DNA from: Myrica gale
Lineage: Eukaryota; Streptophyta; Magnoliopsida; Fagales; Myricaceae
NCBI GenBank assembly: GCA_963930655.1
Contig: OZ005603.1
Span: forward strand, 17,941,001-18,005,000
Direction of reading: 5' to 3'
Length of the DNA: 64,000 nt
The notes under the pieces were generated by a model. It saw only the letters and a list, made by a program, of their open reading frames with translations. It did no database searches and was not told the origin of the DNA. A program made the translations under genes and the position numbers. The number at the start of each line of letters is the position of its first letter. Position 1 is the stretch's first letter. Of this stretch, positions 38,942-49,787 are shown piece after piece.

Positions 38942-40937
38942 TGTCACGCCCCGAACGCTAGCTAAACGAGACTAATGACAGCCGCGAGCATTCCCGACAA
39001 GGAACGCTCAAGCGTACTTACTACTATTCTTGCAGTGAAAATATCATGATGCCTCAATATTTAAAAGAAGCCTTATATTGCTAGCGTATAACGTACATAA
39101 GAACATGCTTCCCATCGATAACTCAAAGTAGTTATAACATGGTCTCAAAATATCAACCAGTTTAAAACCTTAACTTACTAAGCCGAATAACCCATGACCA
39201 CCACACCACGGAGGCTCATGCCGGCTCTTACAAAAATTATCTAAACCTTTACTAATAAAAGCAAAAAGGAAAATACATTATCGCCAACCCTTCTCCTAGG
39301 GTTCAAGGTCCTCCTCTTAAGTTTCCTCCCCTTAAACATTATCTGGAATGATACAATTTAAAACTGTGAGTCGAATGACTCAGTAAGGAATTATAGCTAA
39401 AACATGGATTTGAAATCGTAAGCATGCACTTGAACTTGAAATCATAAGCATGTAAACATAATGCGATTCATGCATGATCATGAATCGTGATGCACGTGTA
39501 TGCCTCATGTTTGCATATGCACATGCACTTGCTCTTGAAAACAAGACTTATACTTGTAAAATTCTTGCTTTTGGAAAAATCATTTCAATTCTTATCTGAT
39601 GGGCTACTTACCCTTTATTTACCCTTGACATCAGGGTTGTGCGTTCCCGTTGGAACTGTCCCCTATTTCCCTTGGGGACCTTACATATGGTCAAGCTAGC
39701 ACACCTTCTCGCATTCGTCCTTCAGTGGCTAGACATGACCCTTGAAGGTTCACACCTTCTTGCAAGCATCCTTCGGTATGGGTGCCCTATGTGACATCCA
39801 TCCTTCACGTAAACGTCCTTCGGCATGGATGCACCTTCTTGGCTTGGTACGGTACCGACCGACTTGGGTTCATTAACTAACTTGTCATAAAGCTTGTCAT
39901 AAGGTAGCATAAAAATGGTACTTTCGTTTGCATAAAATTTCTCCTTCTTTCTCATGAGAAAAATGAATACAAATGATCATGACGTATTCATGTCGTGCTT
40001 GATAATGTCATGCTTGATATATCATGCTTGGTATGCTTATTCATAAATAGTTTTCATGCTCTGTATCATTCCAGTTTTTGAAAAGCGTAAGTTTCTACTT
40101 ACGATTGCTACTTACAAACATAAGCTCCTCTTACAAGTTCCCCTTACCTTCGTTCCCTTGAGCGCCTGAATTGTACTTGCCTACAATTGGGTCACACTAG
40201 TGTTATCAAAGGTTCACCAGGCGTATAAAGTAGTCATTCAATAACTCATACTTCGTCATACAAAAACAACCATATTCTTGAACTCTAGTTGGTCATCTTA
40301 CACCACAAGGCATTTTCTTAAGTGAAAAACCTAGTAGAGTCTCCTAATAGGTCAATAGGAAACTTAGAAACTTAGGAAAAATTTCGTGAAATTCAAAGAA
40401 GCCGCTCGAGTGCCGGTCGAGCGTTAAGCCTCTGTAAAAAAATGTTAAGGGATGCTCGAGCGCTGGTCGAGCGTCAGTCGGGCGCAACTCTCTGTGAAAT
40501 TGTTCAAAGGACGCTCGAGCGTTGTTCGAGCGTCGGTCGAGCGTGAACTTATTGCACAAAAATTCTTGAAGGATGCTCGAGCGCTTGTCGAGCGTCTGTC
40601 GAGCGCATGTCCATTTTTCAGACACAAAACACACATTAAACAACCAACACACCCGAAATTTGTCTTAACATGCTTTCCTCTTATAACCTCATATTCCAGA
40701 CTTCTATTTTACACCTACAAATCAAGACTTCCAACCTAAAACAATGATTTCATCACTAGAACAAATGTTATTGCATCTATTTCACTCCCTTTGGTCTTTT
40801 ATCAAACACCTAGTATGCAAGTTGGTTTCTTTTGGGTTTATAAATTTCCAGATCTAACCATATTCTCCATGGCTTTGTGCACAATCCATACAACTCTCTA
40901 AAACTCACTAGATCTATATTTTCTTCAAAGACAACAC
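38942..40937 (-). repeat. Inverted LTR segment within the mosaic LTR
   Basis: It starts with the complement of the LTR 3' end and carries the GTGAGTCGAATGACTCAGTAAGG block and the CTCGAG array in the same order as the LTR at 26140. It either inserted as part of a second element or arose by inversion or template switching. Confidence 0.65.
40398..40605. repeat. Array of CTCGAG/GTCGAGCG motifs
   Basis: Four groups about 55-60 bp apart (near 40402, 40455, 40513 and 40576), each with GCTCGAGYG followed by GTCGAGCG and a spacer containing TCTGT or similar. Counterpart of 28463-28665. Confidence 0.85.
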
Positions 40938-41040
40938 ATGAATCGCTGTAAGTATGAATGTACGAACGCTGGAGCTTTCCTGGGATTGCTCGCTGCTGTC
41001 ACGGTCCCTGCGGGATGGCGTTAGGGGCGTGACAGTTAAG

Positions 41041-41053
41041 TTGGTATCAGAGG
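41041..41053 (+). other. Primer-binding site (initiator methionine tRNA type)
   Basis: TTGGTATCAGAGG seven bases after the LTR end. It fixes the orientation of the element and the LTR boundary. Confidence 0.85.
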
Positions 41054-41189
41054 ATTAGAGAAGTAGAGCCATAAGACATAGGGAATGGATTAGAACCCTA
41101 AACCCTAAAATATGAGTTATATGTAGAGGGTCAATTACGTTAAAATTCTAAGTCGAGGTTGTTCTAAGCTAAACTACCTTGAAGTGCAG

Positions 41190-42160
41190 GATGACACCTA
41201 GAAGACCACCGAGAAGTCGGGGGACCCGAGGCTCAGGGTGTTACCACCGATGACGTATTAAGGCACATGGCTCAGCTCATTGTCGAGCAGGTGCAACCCA
41301 GTGCCAATGTCGGAGGGGCACGAGGTCGCCCTGAGGGGTGTACGTTTGATCAGTTTAATCGCCAGCACTCGCCAGCGTACAATGGCAAAGGAGATGCTAT
41401 TCAGGCAGAAAATTGGCTGGTGGAGATTAAAGAGTTGCTAGAGGTTTTGGGATGTATTGATGCCCGAAAGTTGAGTTATGCTACCTTTAAACTCCAAGGA
41501 GATGCCAAAAGGTGGTGGCAGTCTGAGAAAGTGTTATTAAGTCAGGAGCTAGGGGAACAGCCCATAACCTGGGAAAGGTTTCAACAAGAATTCCTAGACC
41601 GTTACTTTCCAAGAACAACTTGGGAAGCAAAAGCAAGGGAGTTTGCTACCCTAACTCAAGGTGCCATGACGGTGGAGCAGTATGCAGGCCTATTTATGGA
41701 ACTGGTGCGGTTTGCCCCGTACTTGGTGCCAGACGAAGAGTGAAAGGCCAGAAAGTTCGAAGAAGGACTGCACCCACGGGTCTATGACAGAGTGTATAGT
41801 CATAATCTTAAGACCCTAGTCGAGGTGATAGAAAGGGCGGTGATCGTGGAGAGAGGATTGCAGAGAATAGCGGCTTACCATGAGCAGCAAAAGAGGAAGG
41901 CTCCTTCCAATCCAACAACACCGCAGATGCCTTGGAAGAGAAGTAAGTCAGAGTCATCGCAGAGACAGCCTCAGAGACCGAACCAGAGGCCGAACCAAAG
42001 GCCTAGTGGAACTCAGAATCTTGGAGGGAACCAATTTCCTCTGTGTAACAAGTGCAACAGGAGACAGCGGGGGAATGCAGGCAAGGTGTATGTTTCCAAT
42101 GCGGGAAGCCTGGTCACTTCGCCAGAGATTGCAAAAATGCCGGCGGCTCAAACCAAGCAC
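41190..42160 (+). pseudogene. Gypsy gag with CCHC zinc knuckle
   Basis: An ATG at 41190 (MTPRRPPRSRGTRGS) leads into gag after a frameshift. 41267-41743 encodes FNRQHSPAYNGKGDAIQAEN, LQGDAKRWWQSEKVLLSQEL and FLDRYFPRTTWEAKAREFAT, the retrotransposon gag domain. TGA at 41741-41743 stands where relatives have Arg (EERKARKF), a likely CGA-to-TGA change. The frame resumes with KARKFEEGLHPRVYDRV and a CCHC knuckle VCFQCGKPGHFARDCK at about 42088-42135, reached by another frameshift. Confidence 0.85.
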
Positions 42161-42249
42161 CCCGACCCCCGCAGCAGAACAATGCAAGGAGGCAAGGAGG
42201 CCCAACGCAAGCAAGGTTGTAGCACTGACTCCGGAGGATGCAGAGAATC

Positions 42250-42683
42250 AGAACCGAGTAGTGGCAGGTAAGTTGCCTTTGCCCCAGGGGGAAGCCCTAG
42301 TTCTATTTGATTCGGGGGCCACGCGAATATTCATTGCATCAGCATATTGCAAGGCACATGCCATACCCAGTGAGCCGTTAGATTGTAATGTTCTTGTGTC
42401 GACACCCGCTGGGGGAAGAGTCGATTGTAGTCGGATGGTGAAGGACTATTCGATAGAAGTAGAAGGGCAGGTCATGTTGGCCGATTTGATAGTCATGGAG
42501 ATGGGAGGATTCGATATCATCCTAGGCATGGATTGGTTGGCGAAGCATGGTGCCAATATTCGGTGGTATGAGAAGAAGGTTTTGTTCCGAAAGGAGGGGA
42601 GACCAGAGTGTTGTTTTACCGGTATGAATAAAATGGAACGAAGGCCAGCAATTATTTCTGCCTTGCAAGCTAAGAAATTGTAG
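42250..42683 (+). pseudogene. Gypsy aspartic protease
   Basis: Contains ALVLFDSGATRIFIASAY (the DSGA active site), then LIVMEMGGFDIILGMDWLAK, the flap and hydrophobic core of gypsy proteases. It would process the Gag-Pol protein. The Ser/His after DSGAT is Arg-Ile here, where relatives usually have DSGATHSF. The frame ends at 42681-42683 where RT should follow. Confidence 0.85.
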
Positions 42684-42708
42684 CATGAAGGATTCTTAGT
42701 CTGGGCAA

Positions 42709-43250
42709 GTGCTACGCAGAATGATACGCAGAATGAGGTTCCTACATTTGATCCAAGAAAGACTTATTACGGCCCAAAGTCGACAAAAGAGTCATGCGGA
42801 CAATCGAAGAATGGAGTTGACCTTTGAAGAAGGAAGTAAAGTGTTTTTAAAGATTTCTCCAACGAAGGGGGTAGCGCGATTCGGAAAGAAGGGGAAGCTT
42901 CAACCCAGGTTTATAGGACCTTCGAGATCCTGGAGCGCGTTGGACCGGTGGCGTATAGATTGGCATTACCACTATCCATTGCAGGAGTCCACGATGTATT
43001 CCATGTGTCGCTCCTACGCAAGTATGTATCTGACCCTACTCATGCATTAGAATATGAACCTTTGCAGATCAAAGAGAACCTTACCTATGTAGAAGAGCCA
43101 GTAAGGATTCTCGATAGAAAGGAGCAACAATTGCGGACGAAGGTAATACCGCTTGTAAAGGTTCTATGGAGAAACCATGGGGTAGAGGAGGCATCGTGGG
43201 AATTAGAGAGCGATATGTATGAAAAGTACCCCCAGTTGAGAGGAGATTGA
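42709..43250 (+). pseudogene. Integrase C terminus and chromodomain
   Basis: 42760-42930 encodes ERLITAQSRQKSHADNRRME and FEEGSKVFLKISPTKGVARF, the integrase C-terminal GPY/F module (GKLQPRFIGP). After a one-base frameshift, 42948-43250 encodes YRLALPLSIAGVHDVFHVSL and LRKYVSDPTHALEYEPLQIK, then a chromodomain with PVRILDRKEQQLRTKVIPLV and KVLWRNHGVEEASWELE. Chromodomains direct integration to heterochromatin. The catalytic integrase core is deleted upstream (junction near 42700-42745). Confidence 0.87.
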
Positions 43251-43419
43251 AATTTGAATATTTGCTTCGTTTTCTTGAATAGACTGATATGGATTGATTG
43301 TGCATTGTCTACTATTTATATATGATTGATGTCCTTTGCATAAAGAATGTTAATTCTTTGTGATACATGTCGATATTTTTATACATGTACATGACTGACT
43401 ATTGTATTGTGATGTCAGA

Positions 43420-44145
43420 TGTCACCGAGTAGCTGACCCCCACGTTCCCAGCAGTCGGCCACCCCTTCTCAGAGAAGGATGACGGCACGTGAGTACCGCA
43501 GTTTGTTCCGAGTCAACCCTAGATCTCAGGGTTCGACGAGACCGTCGGGAAGCCATGTGGCTCCGATTCATGCACCACGTGAGATCGATAGAGAAGACAC
43601 GAGGAGAACATACCGGCCTCATTTACCCTATTGGCAAGAAGGTATGGTGGGGGACATACCAGCCCCCGCCACCTCCGGCAGAAGACCAGCCTGGACCATC
43701 CAGGTGGGGGCAACCCCTAACCCCAGATTACTCTGGGTACCTGGAAAACCTTTATTGGCCGGAGTCGCCAATAAATGCTATTCCCTTGAGAACCATTTTA
43801 CCAGGAAATTTAGAGGAGGATCCAGAGGAGGATCCGGAACAGGATCCTATGGAACAGGATCCAGTGCCTAATGAAGCAAGAGAACAACATCAGGAAGAGC
43901 CTAAGCGAAATAACCCGAGGCATGAGTGTACCCTTAGGCGATGTTCTGAAAGGAGACATCGTAGAAGAGTTAGAGCTCAGGATGCTACATCTGAGACATA
44001 TCTTTCCTCACAAGAAGTTGAATCTAGACCTAGGTATCGTGGACCACCCGAAAATGTAATCCATGACCCTAGTTTAGAGGAACCAAACCAAGGAACTAGA
44101 TCACAATCTTGGACGGGGAGTAATTCCCCAGATCACATTTATTAG
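43420..44145 (+). pseudogene. Extra open frame between pol and the 3' end of the gypsy element
   Basis: Separated from the chromodomain stop by 170 bp. One frame from 43479 starts MTAREYRSLFRVNPRSQGS; the other, from 43489 to 44145 (218 codons), includes IGKKVWWGTYQPPPPPAEDQ, GYLENLYWPESPINAIPLRT and a DPEEDPEQDP acidic repeat. The likely original protein switches frames near 43610-43640. No family recognised. It might be an accessory (aORF or env-like) gene or captured sequence. Confidence 0.45.
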
Positions 44146-44280
44146 GGGGAAATTAGTAGTGGGGCAAGCACGAATGTTCGCCCCTACCCATATGGTCCTG
44201 CACCCTCGCAGTCAGGACAAAACTATTGGTGGTAAAGAAATTTCGGGGTCGAAATTTCGGTGGTAAAGAAACTATTGGTG

Positions 44281-44930
44281 ATGGTGATATCCATCAGTAA
44301 TTAACCAAACATACATGTCAAAGCAATGAATATAAATGCCAACAATTAATTACGAAAACCATATTAACTATTGCAATTTTTTTCCCCTTTTTCATCCTCC
44401 CAAGCCCTTTCTATTGATGTTCATTGATATGCAGGATAATGATTTTACTGCTTCCAAATTTTTCAGCTATTGTAACATGTGAATTGATGATCACAAAAAT
44501 TTGTGCAACTCTAGTTTCAAATGTAACAAATCATACTTTAACCCTATTATATAAATAATACCAAATAAAATACAAAGACCTGAACTTTTTTTTTACTTCT
44601 CTTTTCCATGTAATGTCCATCCATTAGACAAGTAAATGTCACTTCAACAACTTAGCCCACAATCTAGATCACACCCAATAACCCATGAATAAGACACATG
44701 ATCTCACACTAATGTTTGTCTCTCCCTATCCATCTCGCCCATTGACTAGGAACCTAACTAAACTTCTATCTCAATCACAATATAGCATAATTCTCCCACT
44801 CTTGCATCGAGCCAGCTATAATTTACATTACACACTCCTGAAAACATAATTTTTTTGTCCTTATGTGATATTTCACCCCACAAAAAAAAAATTTTGATGC
44901 TTTTTCTGGCCGCGTCACAACGTGGTTCCG
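44281..44930. other. Noncoding stretch
   Basis: AT-rich; no gene, RNA or clear repeat boundary seen. It lies between the truncated gypsy end and the captured gene fragment. Confidence 0.45.
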
Positions 44931-44999
44931 CCTCTGCATCAAAGTTTTTTCATATACGTATTGCTCCCTCCATGGCCATCACCATCACCATAATGCTTC

Positions 45000-45930
45000 A
45001 CCTCCGTCGAAGCGTTTTCAAGGGCAGTGAAGAAAAGAATAATGGGTATTTTCAAGGGCTTCCTACCCAGAGTGATTCGAAGCCCAATAGTACCAATGAT
45101 CTAGAACAGGAAATGCAGTTTAACAATCAGAACTCAAAGATCTCAGCTCACGTAGTAAATCCACCTTGAAGCGAGACGAAATTCTTAGCAAATGGAACGC
45201 ACAAATGTCTAGAGGGATTGCTTCAAGTTCAGAACTCTAAATCAGTGGTTTTGAATCAGAAGTTAAAGATTTGGAGACAAACATTTTGATTGATTGGTAC
45301 ACCTGATGGTGCCAAGCCACATCTTGATGAAGCAGGTAAAGAAGAACCATTGGATGATGCCAACTCATTGCCAGTAACAAGCATTTCCGGCTCTGGTCAA
45401 AATTTCTCGTAAATGGATCAAGACGTGGACAAGGATGATGCGGCAGATGAGCAAAAGGTTGAACTGCAACGTATTGAAGCCATTAAGCTGGAAGAAGAAG
45501 CTATTGATGAAATCGTTCTCCCAGAAATTCTGGACTCAACTAATAATCAACTGAGCACTAGTGACATAATTCCGGATGAGGGACCCCAGAAGAGAAACTT
45601 GATGAGCGAGCAAAACCACTCGTCTCAAATTGCAAAGACAGCTTCAAGGTGTCGCACAAAGGAGGTCCAGAAGAAAAATGGCTTACATCTGGTGATATGA
45701 GTACCCAAGGGGCTGGAGCAATCTGAAAAAGTGGATCTTGCTAAAACGATTCATCAAGGCTTTGGAAAAAGTAAGGAAATTTACCCCTAGGAATCCACGG
45801 TATCTGCCTTTGCAGAAGGACCCAGAAGGAGAAAATGTTCATTTGAGGCATAAAGACATGAATCAGAGAAGAAACTCTGAGGAATGGATGCTAGATTATG
45901 CACTTCAATCCGCCCAGAGCCGCGCCCGGC
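45000..45930 (+). pseudogene. Fragment of a plant calmodulin-binding protein gene
   Basis: 45705-45920 encodes PRGWSNLKKWILLKRFIKAL, EKVRKFTPRNPRYLPLQKDP and EGENVHLRHKDMNQRRNSEE then WMLDYALQSA. This is the C-terminal calmodulin-binding domain of the plant-specific CaM_binding (PF07839-type) family. Upstream 45413-45700 (DEQKVELQRIEAIKLEEEAI, DEIVLPEILDS) matches the acidic linker typical of that family. Stops and frame shifts between the pieces and loss of the final helix show it is dead. It abuts the right Mutator-like terminus, which suggests capture. Confidence 0.8.
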
Positions 45931-46020
45931 TCTGGTCAAGGTGTTTTTCTTTAATAAAATAAAATAAAATTACCGGCTCTGGTCAAGGTGTTTTTCTTTA
46001 ATAAAATAAAATAAAATTAA
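45928..46020. repeat. 47-bp tandem duplication
   Basis: GGCTCTGGTCAAGGTG followed by an AATAAAATAAAAT run occurs twice in tandem, at about 45928 and 45975, at the junction between the gene fragment and the terminus. Confidence 0.85.
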
Positions 46021-46265
46021 TAATGTATTTTTTTTTAATTTTTTAAAAAATATATTTTTATTTTTTATTTACTGACACGTGTCACACTGCGATTGGGCGG
46101 TATTTTTTAATCAAGGTGTCAATTTTTACGTGTGCGCTGTAAGCCATGTGTGTATTTCCGTCCACTAAGTTGACGGCGGGACTTGTTTGAGATTGAGACT
46201 AAACCACATGGATATATTTAGGAAAAATAACACTGAGGACTAAGTTGTGAAAAGGCCAAAACTTA
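45975..46265. repeat. Right inverted terminus of the Mutator-like element
   Basis: The complement matches the left terminus at 36213-36425 over GTCAACTTAGTGGACGGAAA, TTTTTCCTAAATATATCC and GTGTCAGTAAA words. Confidence 0.75.
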
Positions 46266-47340
46266 AATATAAATCCTAGGAATTAACATACAAGACATTG
46301 GAATAATAAAGCATAAAAGAAACTAATCTAAAAACTAAAAAAAAATGAAGAGAGATATAGTAGATATACGGCCAAAGAGAAAAAATAGGAGAAGAGAAAG
46401 AGGTTAGAGTATCGGCTAAGGGAGAAGAGAGAGAAGGAAAAAAAAAACGAAAAATAAAAGGAGAGAGGTGGAGAGAGAGAAGAGAGTAATACATAAATTC
46501 AAGAAAAGCTAGAGAGAAAAATTAGGGTTTTTGGACAAGAGAAAATAATGGAGGAAAGAGAGAAGAGGGAGACAGAGAGAGAGAGAGAGAGATAGAGAGA
46601 GAGGGGGAGAAAAAATCTACAAGAAAGGTGTGGCTAAGTTAAAACAAATGAGAGAAAATAGGGAGAGAAAAGGGGTTGTGCGGCAAAGAGAGAGAAAAGA
46701 AAAGAAAAAAATAGAGAGACAAAGACAAAGGAGGAAGTGTCATCCAATGAGAGAAGAAAATGGGAGCGAGAGAGAAAAAAATAGGGAAAATGAGGCTACG
46801 TTAGAAAAAGTAGGGAGGAAAAGAATAAGATGTAGGGTTTGCCAGGTTAAAAAGAAAAGGAAAGTGAAAAAATAGATGGAGGGCTGAGATTTAAGTATCT
46901 CTCCTTTCTTCATTGAATTACAACATTGTCATTAATGACTCCTTGCTCTACCATGTGTCCGAGTAGACTGCTTTTGTTGTCTGCATGTCCAAAAAATAAT
47001 TAATTTAACACCTTGCACAAAATACTTAATTAATTCATGGCATCATATGACGAAATTAAATTCATAAAATAATTACAGTGCCAATAATTATAGTTCAAGT
47101 GATATAAAAATAATAATTTTAGAATGTATCTGGACACGGTATGACTTAAGTACTGACAAGCTAGAGATTGCAACAATTAAATTGCATGTGTAATAAATTA
47201 AATCCAAAGTCATAAAAATTCAACAATTAAATGCACAACTTAAATTTGTCTCTTAATCATCTTTCCATCTAAAACCAATATTTAAAACATTAAATAATTA
47301 ATATTATATTAGTTTTAAATGTACTAAACATGCAATATTC
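46266..47340. other. Purine-rich low-complexity DNA and LTR-like sequence
   Basis: 46320-46880 is GA-rich (GAGAGA tracts), giving Arg/Lys/Glu-rich frames that are not genes. About 47010-47160 is the inverted partner of 35100-35240. No gene. Confidence 0.5.
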
Positions 47341-47684
47341 TAATTCAATCAACCGGTTGGATAATCGTGATAGAATTGGAAACTTAGCTGGACATCCATG
47401 GGGATTTCGGCTAGACTTACTGATGACTCCTCCAAGCTATCCTAGACCTATTGAAGCACTAGGAATCAAGGACATTACACAGGTTTCTTAAAGTTTCAAA
47501 GCATGGCGCAAAGTGAGAATGATTTGGCCAAGCTGCGTGGGTGATTCGGCCAAGCTATTGTAGGCTAGCTTTGTTGAATCATTGCTATGTTAATTGGGTG
47601 TCAAATAAAGAAGGAAATGTAAGTTGCAAACTCATCAAAGCTAGGCTAAAATAGGTTGGACAAATGTCAACCTTTAACCGGTTT

Positions 47685-47710
47685 CCTTTGCCTATAAATA
47701 GAGGTAAGAA
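47685..47710 (+). promoter_or_regulatory. TATA box of a probable LTR promoter
   Basis: CCTATAAATAGAGG is a strong plant TATA context. The surrounding 47340-48010 has no coding signal and looks like an LTR, but its ends could not be paired. Confidence 0.45.
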
Positions 47711-48009
47711 CCGGCCATTAAGAGTTGCACCATCAAGTGAGAATTTTATGAGTGAAATCATAGGGCAATAGAGAAGAGAAGTTTGGGAAAAAGAGAAAGA
47801 AAGAACCAAGAGGAATTTGGCTTTGCTAGACGTAAAGTTTAGATTGGTTTTCTGGATTTTGATTCAAAAGCTTTCAAAATTTTCCAAGAAGTTTGTTTAT
47901 GAGTCTCTTGTTTACAAAAATAATTCTTGAATCTATTGAGGCCGTGTGTTGTTCTTATTGTTCTTCATGAAAGAACAGCTTGTGATTTTTAAATAGTCTA
48001 GTTTCCAAG

Positions 48010-49787
48010 CTTATCAATTGTATGGGTTCTCTAACAACAACAATAGCTCATATTGGATAAGGTCTAACCTCTATAGATGCAACAGCAACAACAAGGAAGT
48101 TTCCTTTTCAACCAATTACATTCATTAACAGCAACAACTATGTTCTCTTCAAGCATCATAACCACATTCAAGAACCTCTTTAAACCCTTAAGGAGGTGCT
48201 GAAAATAACAAGGACATCCATGAAAGCAGAGGAGCAAATCTGCCCTCCACTCTCCAGCTCATTTGCATTTCAACCAGTTCAAATATAAAATGACAATACC
48301 CTATGCAACAACTATTAGATATTCGGCCATGCATGTGCAAAACGGATTTCAAATCTTGCCAACACCTCATAAAATAAGCTATTCTCGTAAAAATCTCCTA
48401 CTTTTACAAATCCAAATAAAAAACTTATAGTAATACAATGATTCTCTCTTCATCAAACTTAAGCTATTGTATTATCCTTTCTTTCAGGCTATCCAACAAA
48501 CACTTATGGCACAACTATTTTTCTTTTGAAACCTTTACTCAAACTGAACGTGCATGCCTATTAGTTCTTGAAAGTTCATCACTTGAGACTTGATTTTCTT
48601 ATTCTTATTCTTCTTCTTCTTCTTATTCTTCTTCTTCTTCTTCTTCTTCTTCTTCTTCTCCTTCTCCCTCTCCTTCTTCTTCTCCTTCTGCTCCTTCTCC
48701 TTCTCCTTCTCCTTCTTCTTCTTCTTCTTCTTCTTCTTCTTCTTCTTCTTCTTCTTCTTCTTCTTCTTCTTCTTCTTCTTCTTCTTCTTCTCCTTCTCCT
48801 TCTTCTTCTCCTTCTCCTTCTTCTCCATCTACTTCTTCGTCTTCTTCTTCTTCTTCTTCTTCTTCTTCTCCTTCTCCTTCTTCTTCTTCTTCTTCTTCTC
48901 CTTCTCCTTCTTCTTCTCCTTCTCCTTCTTCTCCATCTACTTCTTCGTCTTCTTCTTCTTCTCCATCTACTTCTCCTTCTTCTTCTTCTTCTTCTTCTTC
49001 TTCTTCTTCTTCTTCTTCTTCTTCTTCTTCTTCTTCTTCACCTTCTCCTTCTTCTTTTTCTTCACCTTCTCCTTCTACTTCTTCTTCTCCTTCTCCTTCT
49101 TCTTCTTCTTCTTCTTCTTCTTCTTCTTCTTCTTCTTCTTCTCGGTTTTTCTTCTTTTCTCTCTCTCGGTTTTCTTCTTCTCTTCTCTTGCTCGTATGTG
49201 TGTGTGCGTGAGTGACACAAAGAGCCGAAGTAGGAAAATGGGAGTCAAAGTAGGAAAATGGGTGGAGAGAAAGGAAAAATAGCGTGAAACAAGTCTTGGG
49301 GAGGAAAAGACAACTCTACCGCCCCTCCTCTTCTTCACGTGATTCTCCCACTTTTCTTTATTTTTATTTTTTTTTCACTTGCCTCTTCATACACGTTTGA
49401 CTCCCTTTCATTTTTCTTTCAAGCAAACATACACTTCCAAAAATCAAGGCCCCTAACTCAAATTCTTCTAAGTATTTCAATTTAGGTGGATATACTTGAA
49501 CAAACAAAAATGACTAGCATAATTGATCCCAAATAATGAAATTTAACACTATTAAAACTCGCAAACTATATAGCATTTAAATTATAACTAAAGACGCACG
49601 AAAAAATGCTAGAGGAAAATTTCACCTTAGATATAAATTTTAAATCAAGTCAACCATACATTTCTTTTACCAAATATTCATAATAGTGCAACCTTAAAGA
49701 GTCAAGAAGTAAGATTTTAAATGTTTAAATTGGCATCGAAGAAAACCTAAACTAAGTGATGCTACTAGTCTCTAAGTCGGGGTCTCA
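48010..49787 (-). mobile_element. Partial gypsy LTR with a long (CTT)n tract
   Basis: Ends TCGGGGTCTCATA at 49787, a mutated form of the LTR terminus GGGGTCTCACA at 30650. 48480-48600 matches about 29140-29250 (CCAACAAACAC, TGCATGCCTA, TCTTGAAAGTTC). It lies on the - strand and cuts into the following gypsy element. The other end is not clear. Confidence 0.7.
48598..49142. repeat. About 540-bp (CTT)n/(CTC)n microsatellite
   Basis: Almost pure CTT interspersed with CTC and short ATCTACTTCTTCGT interruptions that recur several times. Frames of 200 or more codons of Leu or Phe here are artefacts. Confidence 0.96.

Larger units (their letters stand above)
36844..41034 (+). mobile_element. Mosaic 5' LTR of the chromodomain gypsy element
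   Basis: Begins TGTGAGACCCCG (36844) and ends GGGGCGTGACA (41034) directly before a primer site, the same ends as the 4.5-kb LTR. The part 36844-38940 is in + orientation. From 38942 (TGTCACGCCCCGAACGC) to about 40937 the sequence is the 3' half of such an LTR in the opposite orientation. The last 97 bp (40938-41034) return to + orientation. No long frame is a gene. Confidence 0.72.
41170..44280 (+). mobile_element. Internal region of a chromodomain Ty3/gypsy element lacking polymerase
   Basis: Order on the + strand: primer site, gag, CCHC knuckle, protease, then a deletion removing RT, RNase H and the integrase core, then integrase C terminus and chromodomain, an extra frame, and finally AAATTTCGGGGTCGAAATTTC, the usual sequence just before the 3' LTR of Tekay/Del-type chromoviruses. 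No 3' LTR follows. Lineage is inferred from the chromodomain and the very long LTR. Confidence 0.8.
36213..46265. mobile_element. Candidate Pack-MULE carrying a calmodulin-binding gene fragment, split by a gypsy element
   Basis: Inverted termini at 36213-36425 and about 45975-46265 share about 190 bp of recognisable sequence. Removing the gypsy material (36844 to about 44280) leaves about 2.6 kb with the captured gene fragment at 45000-45930 next to the right terminus. A 9-bp target duplication could not be confirmed because the outer right end has diverged. It may instead be two independent MITE halves. Confidence 0.5.

Noticed and set aside
38942..41034. Reading the 2.1-kb segment as one complete + strand LTR
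   Set aside because: Comparison with 26140-30650, 63019 and the block near 770 shows that the first 2 kb is an LTR 3' half in inverted orientation.
46276..46875. Lys/Arg/Glu-rich and Ser/Leu-rich frames
   Set aside because: Caused by GA-rich low-complexity DNA; no domain.
48535..49338. Open frames over 200 codons of Leu, Phe or Lys
   Set aside because: Again a (CTT)n/(CTC)n tract with no domain or start context.
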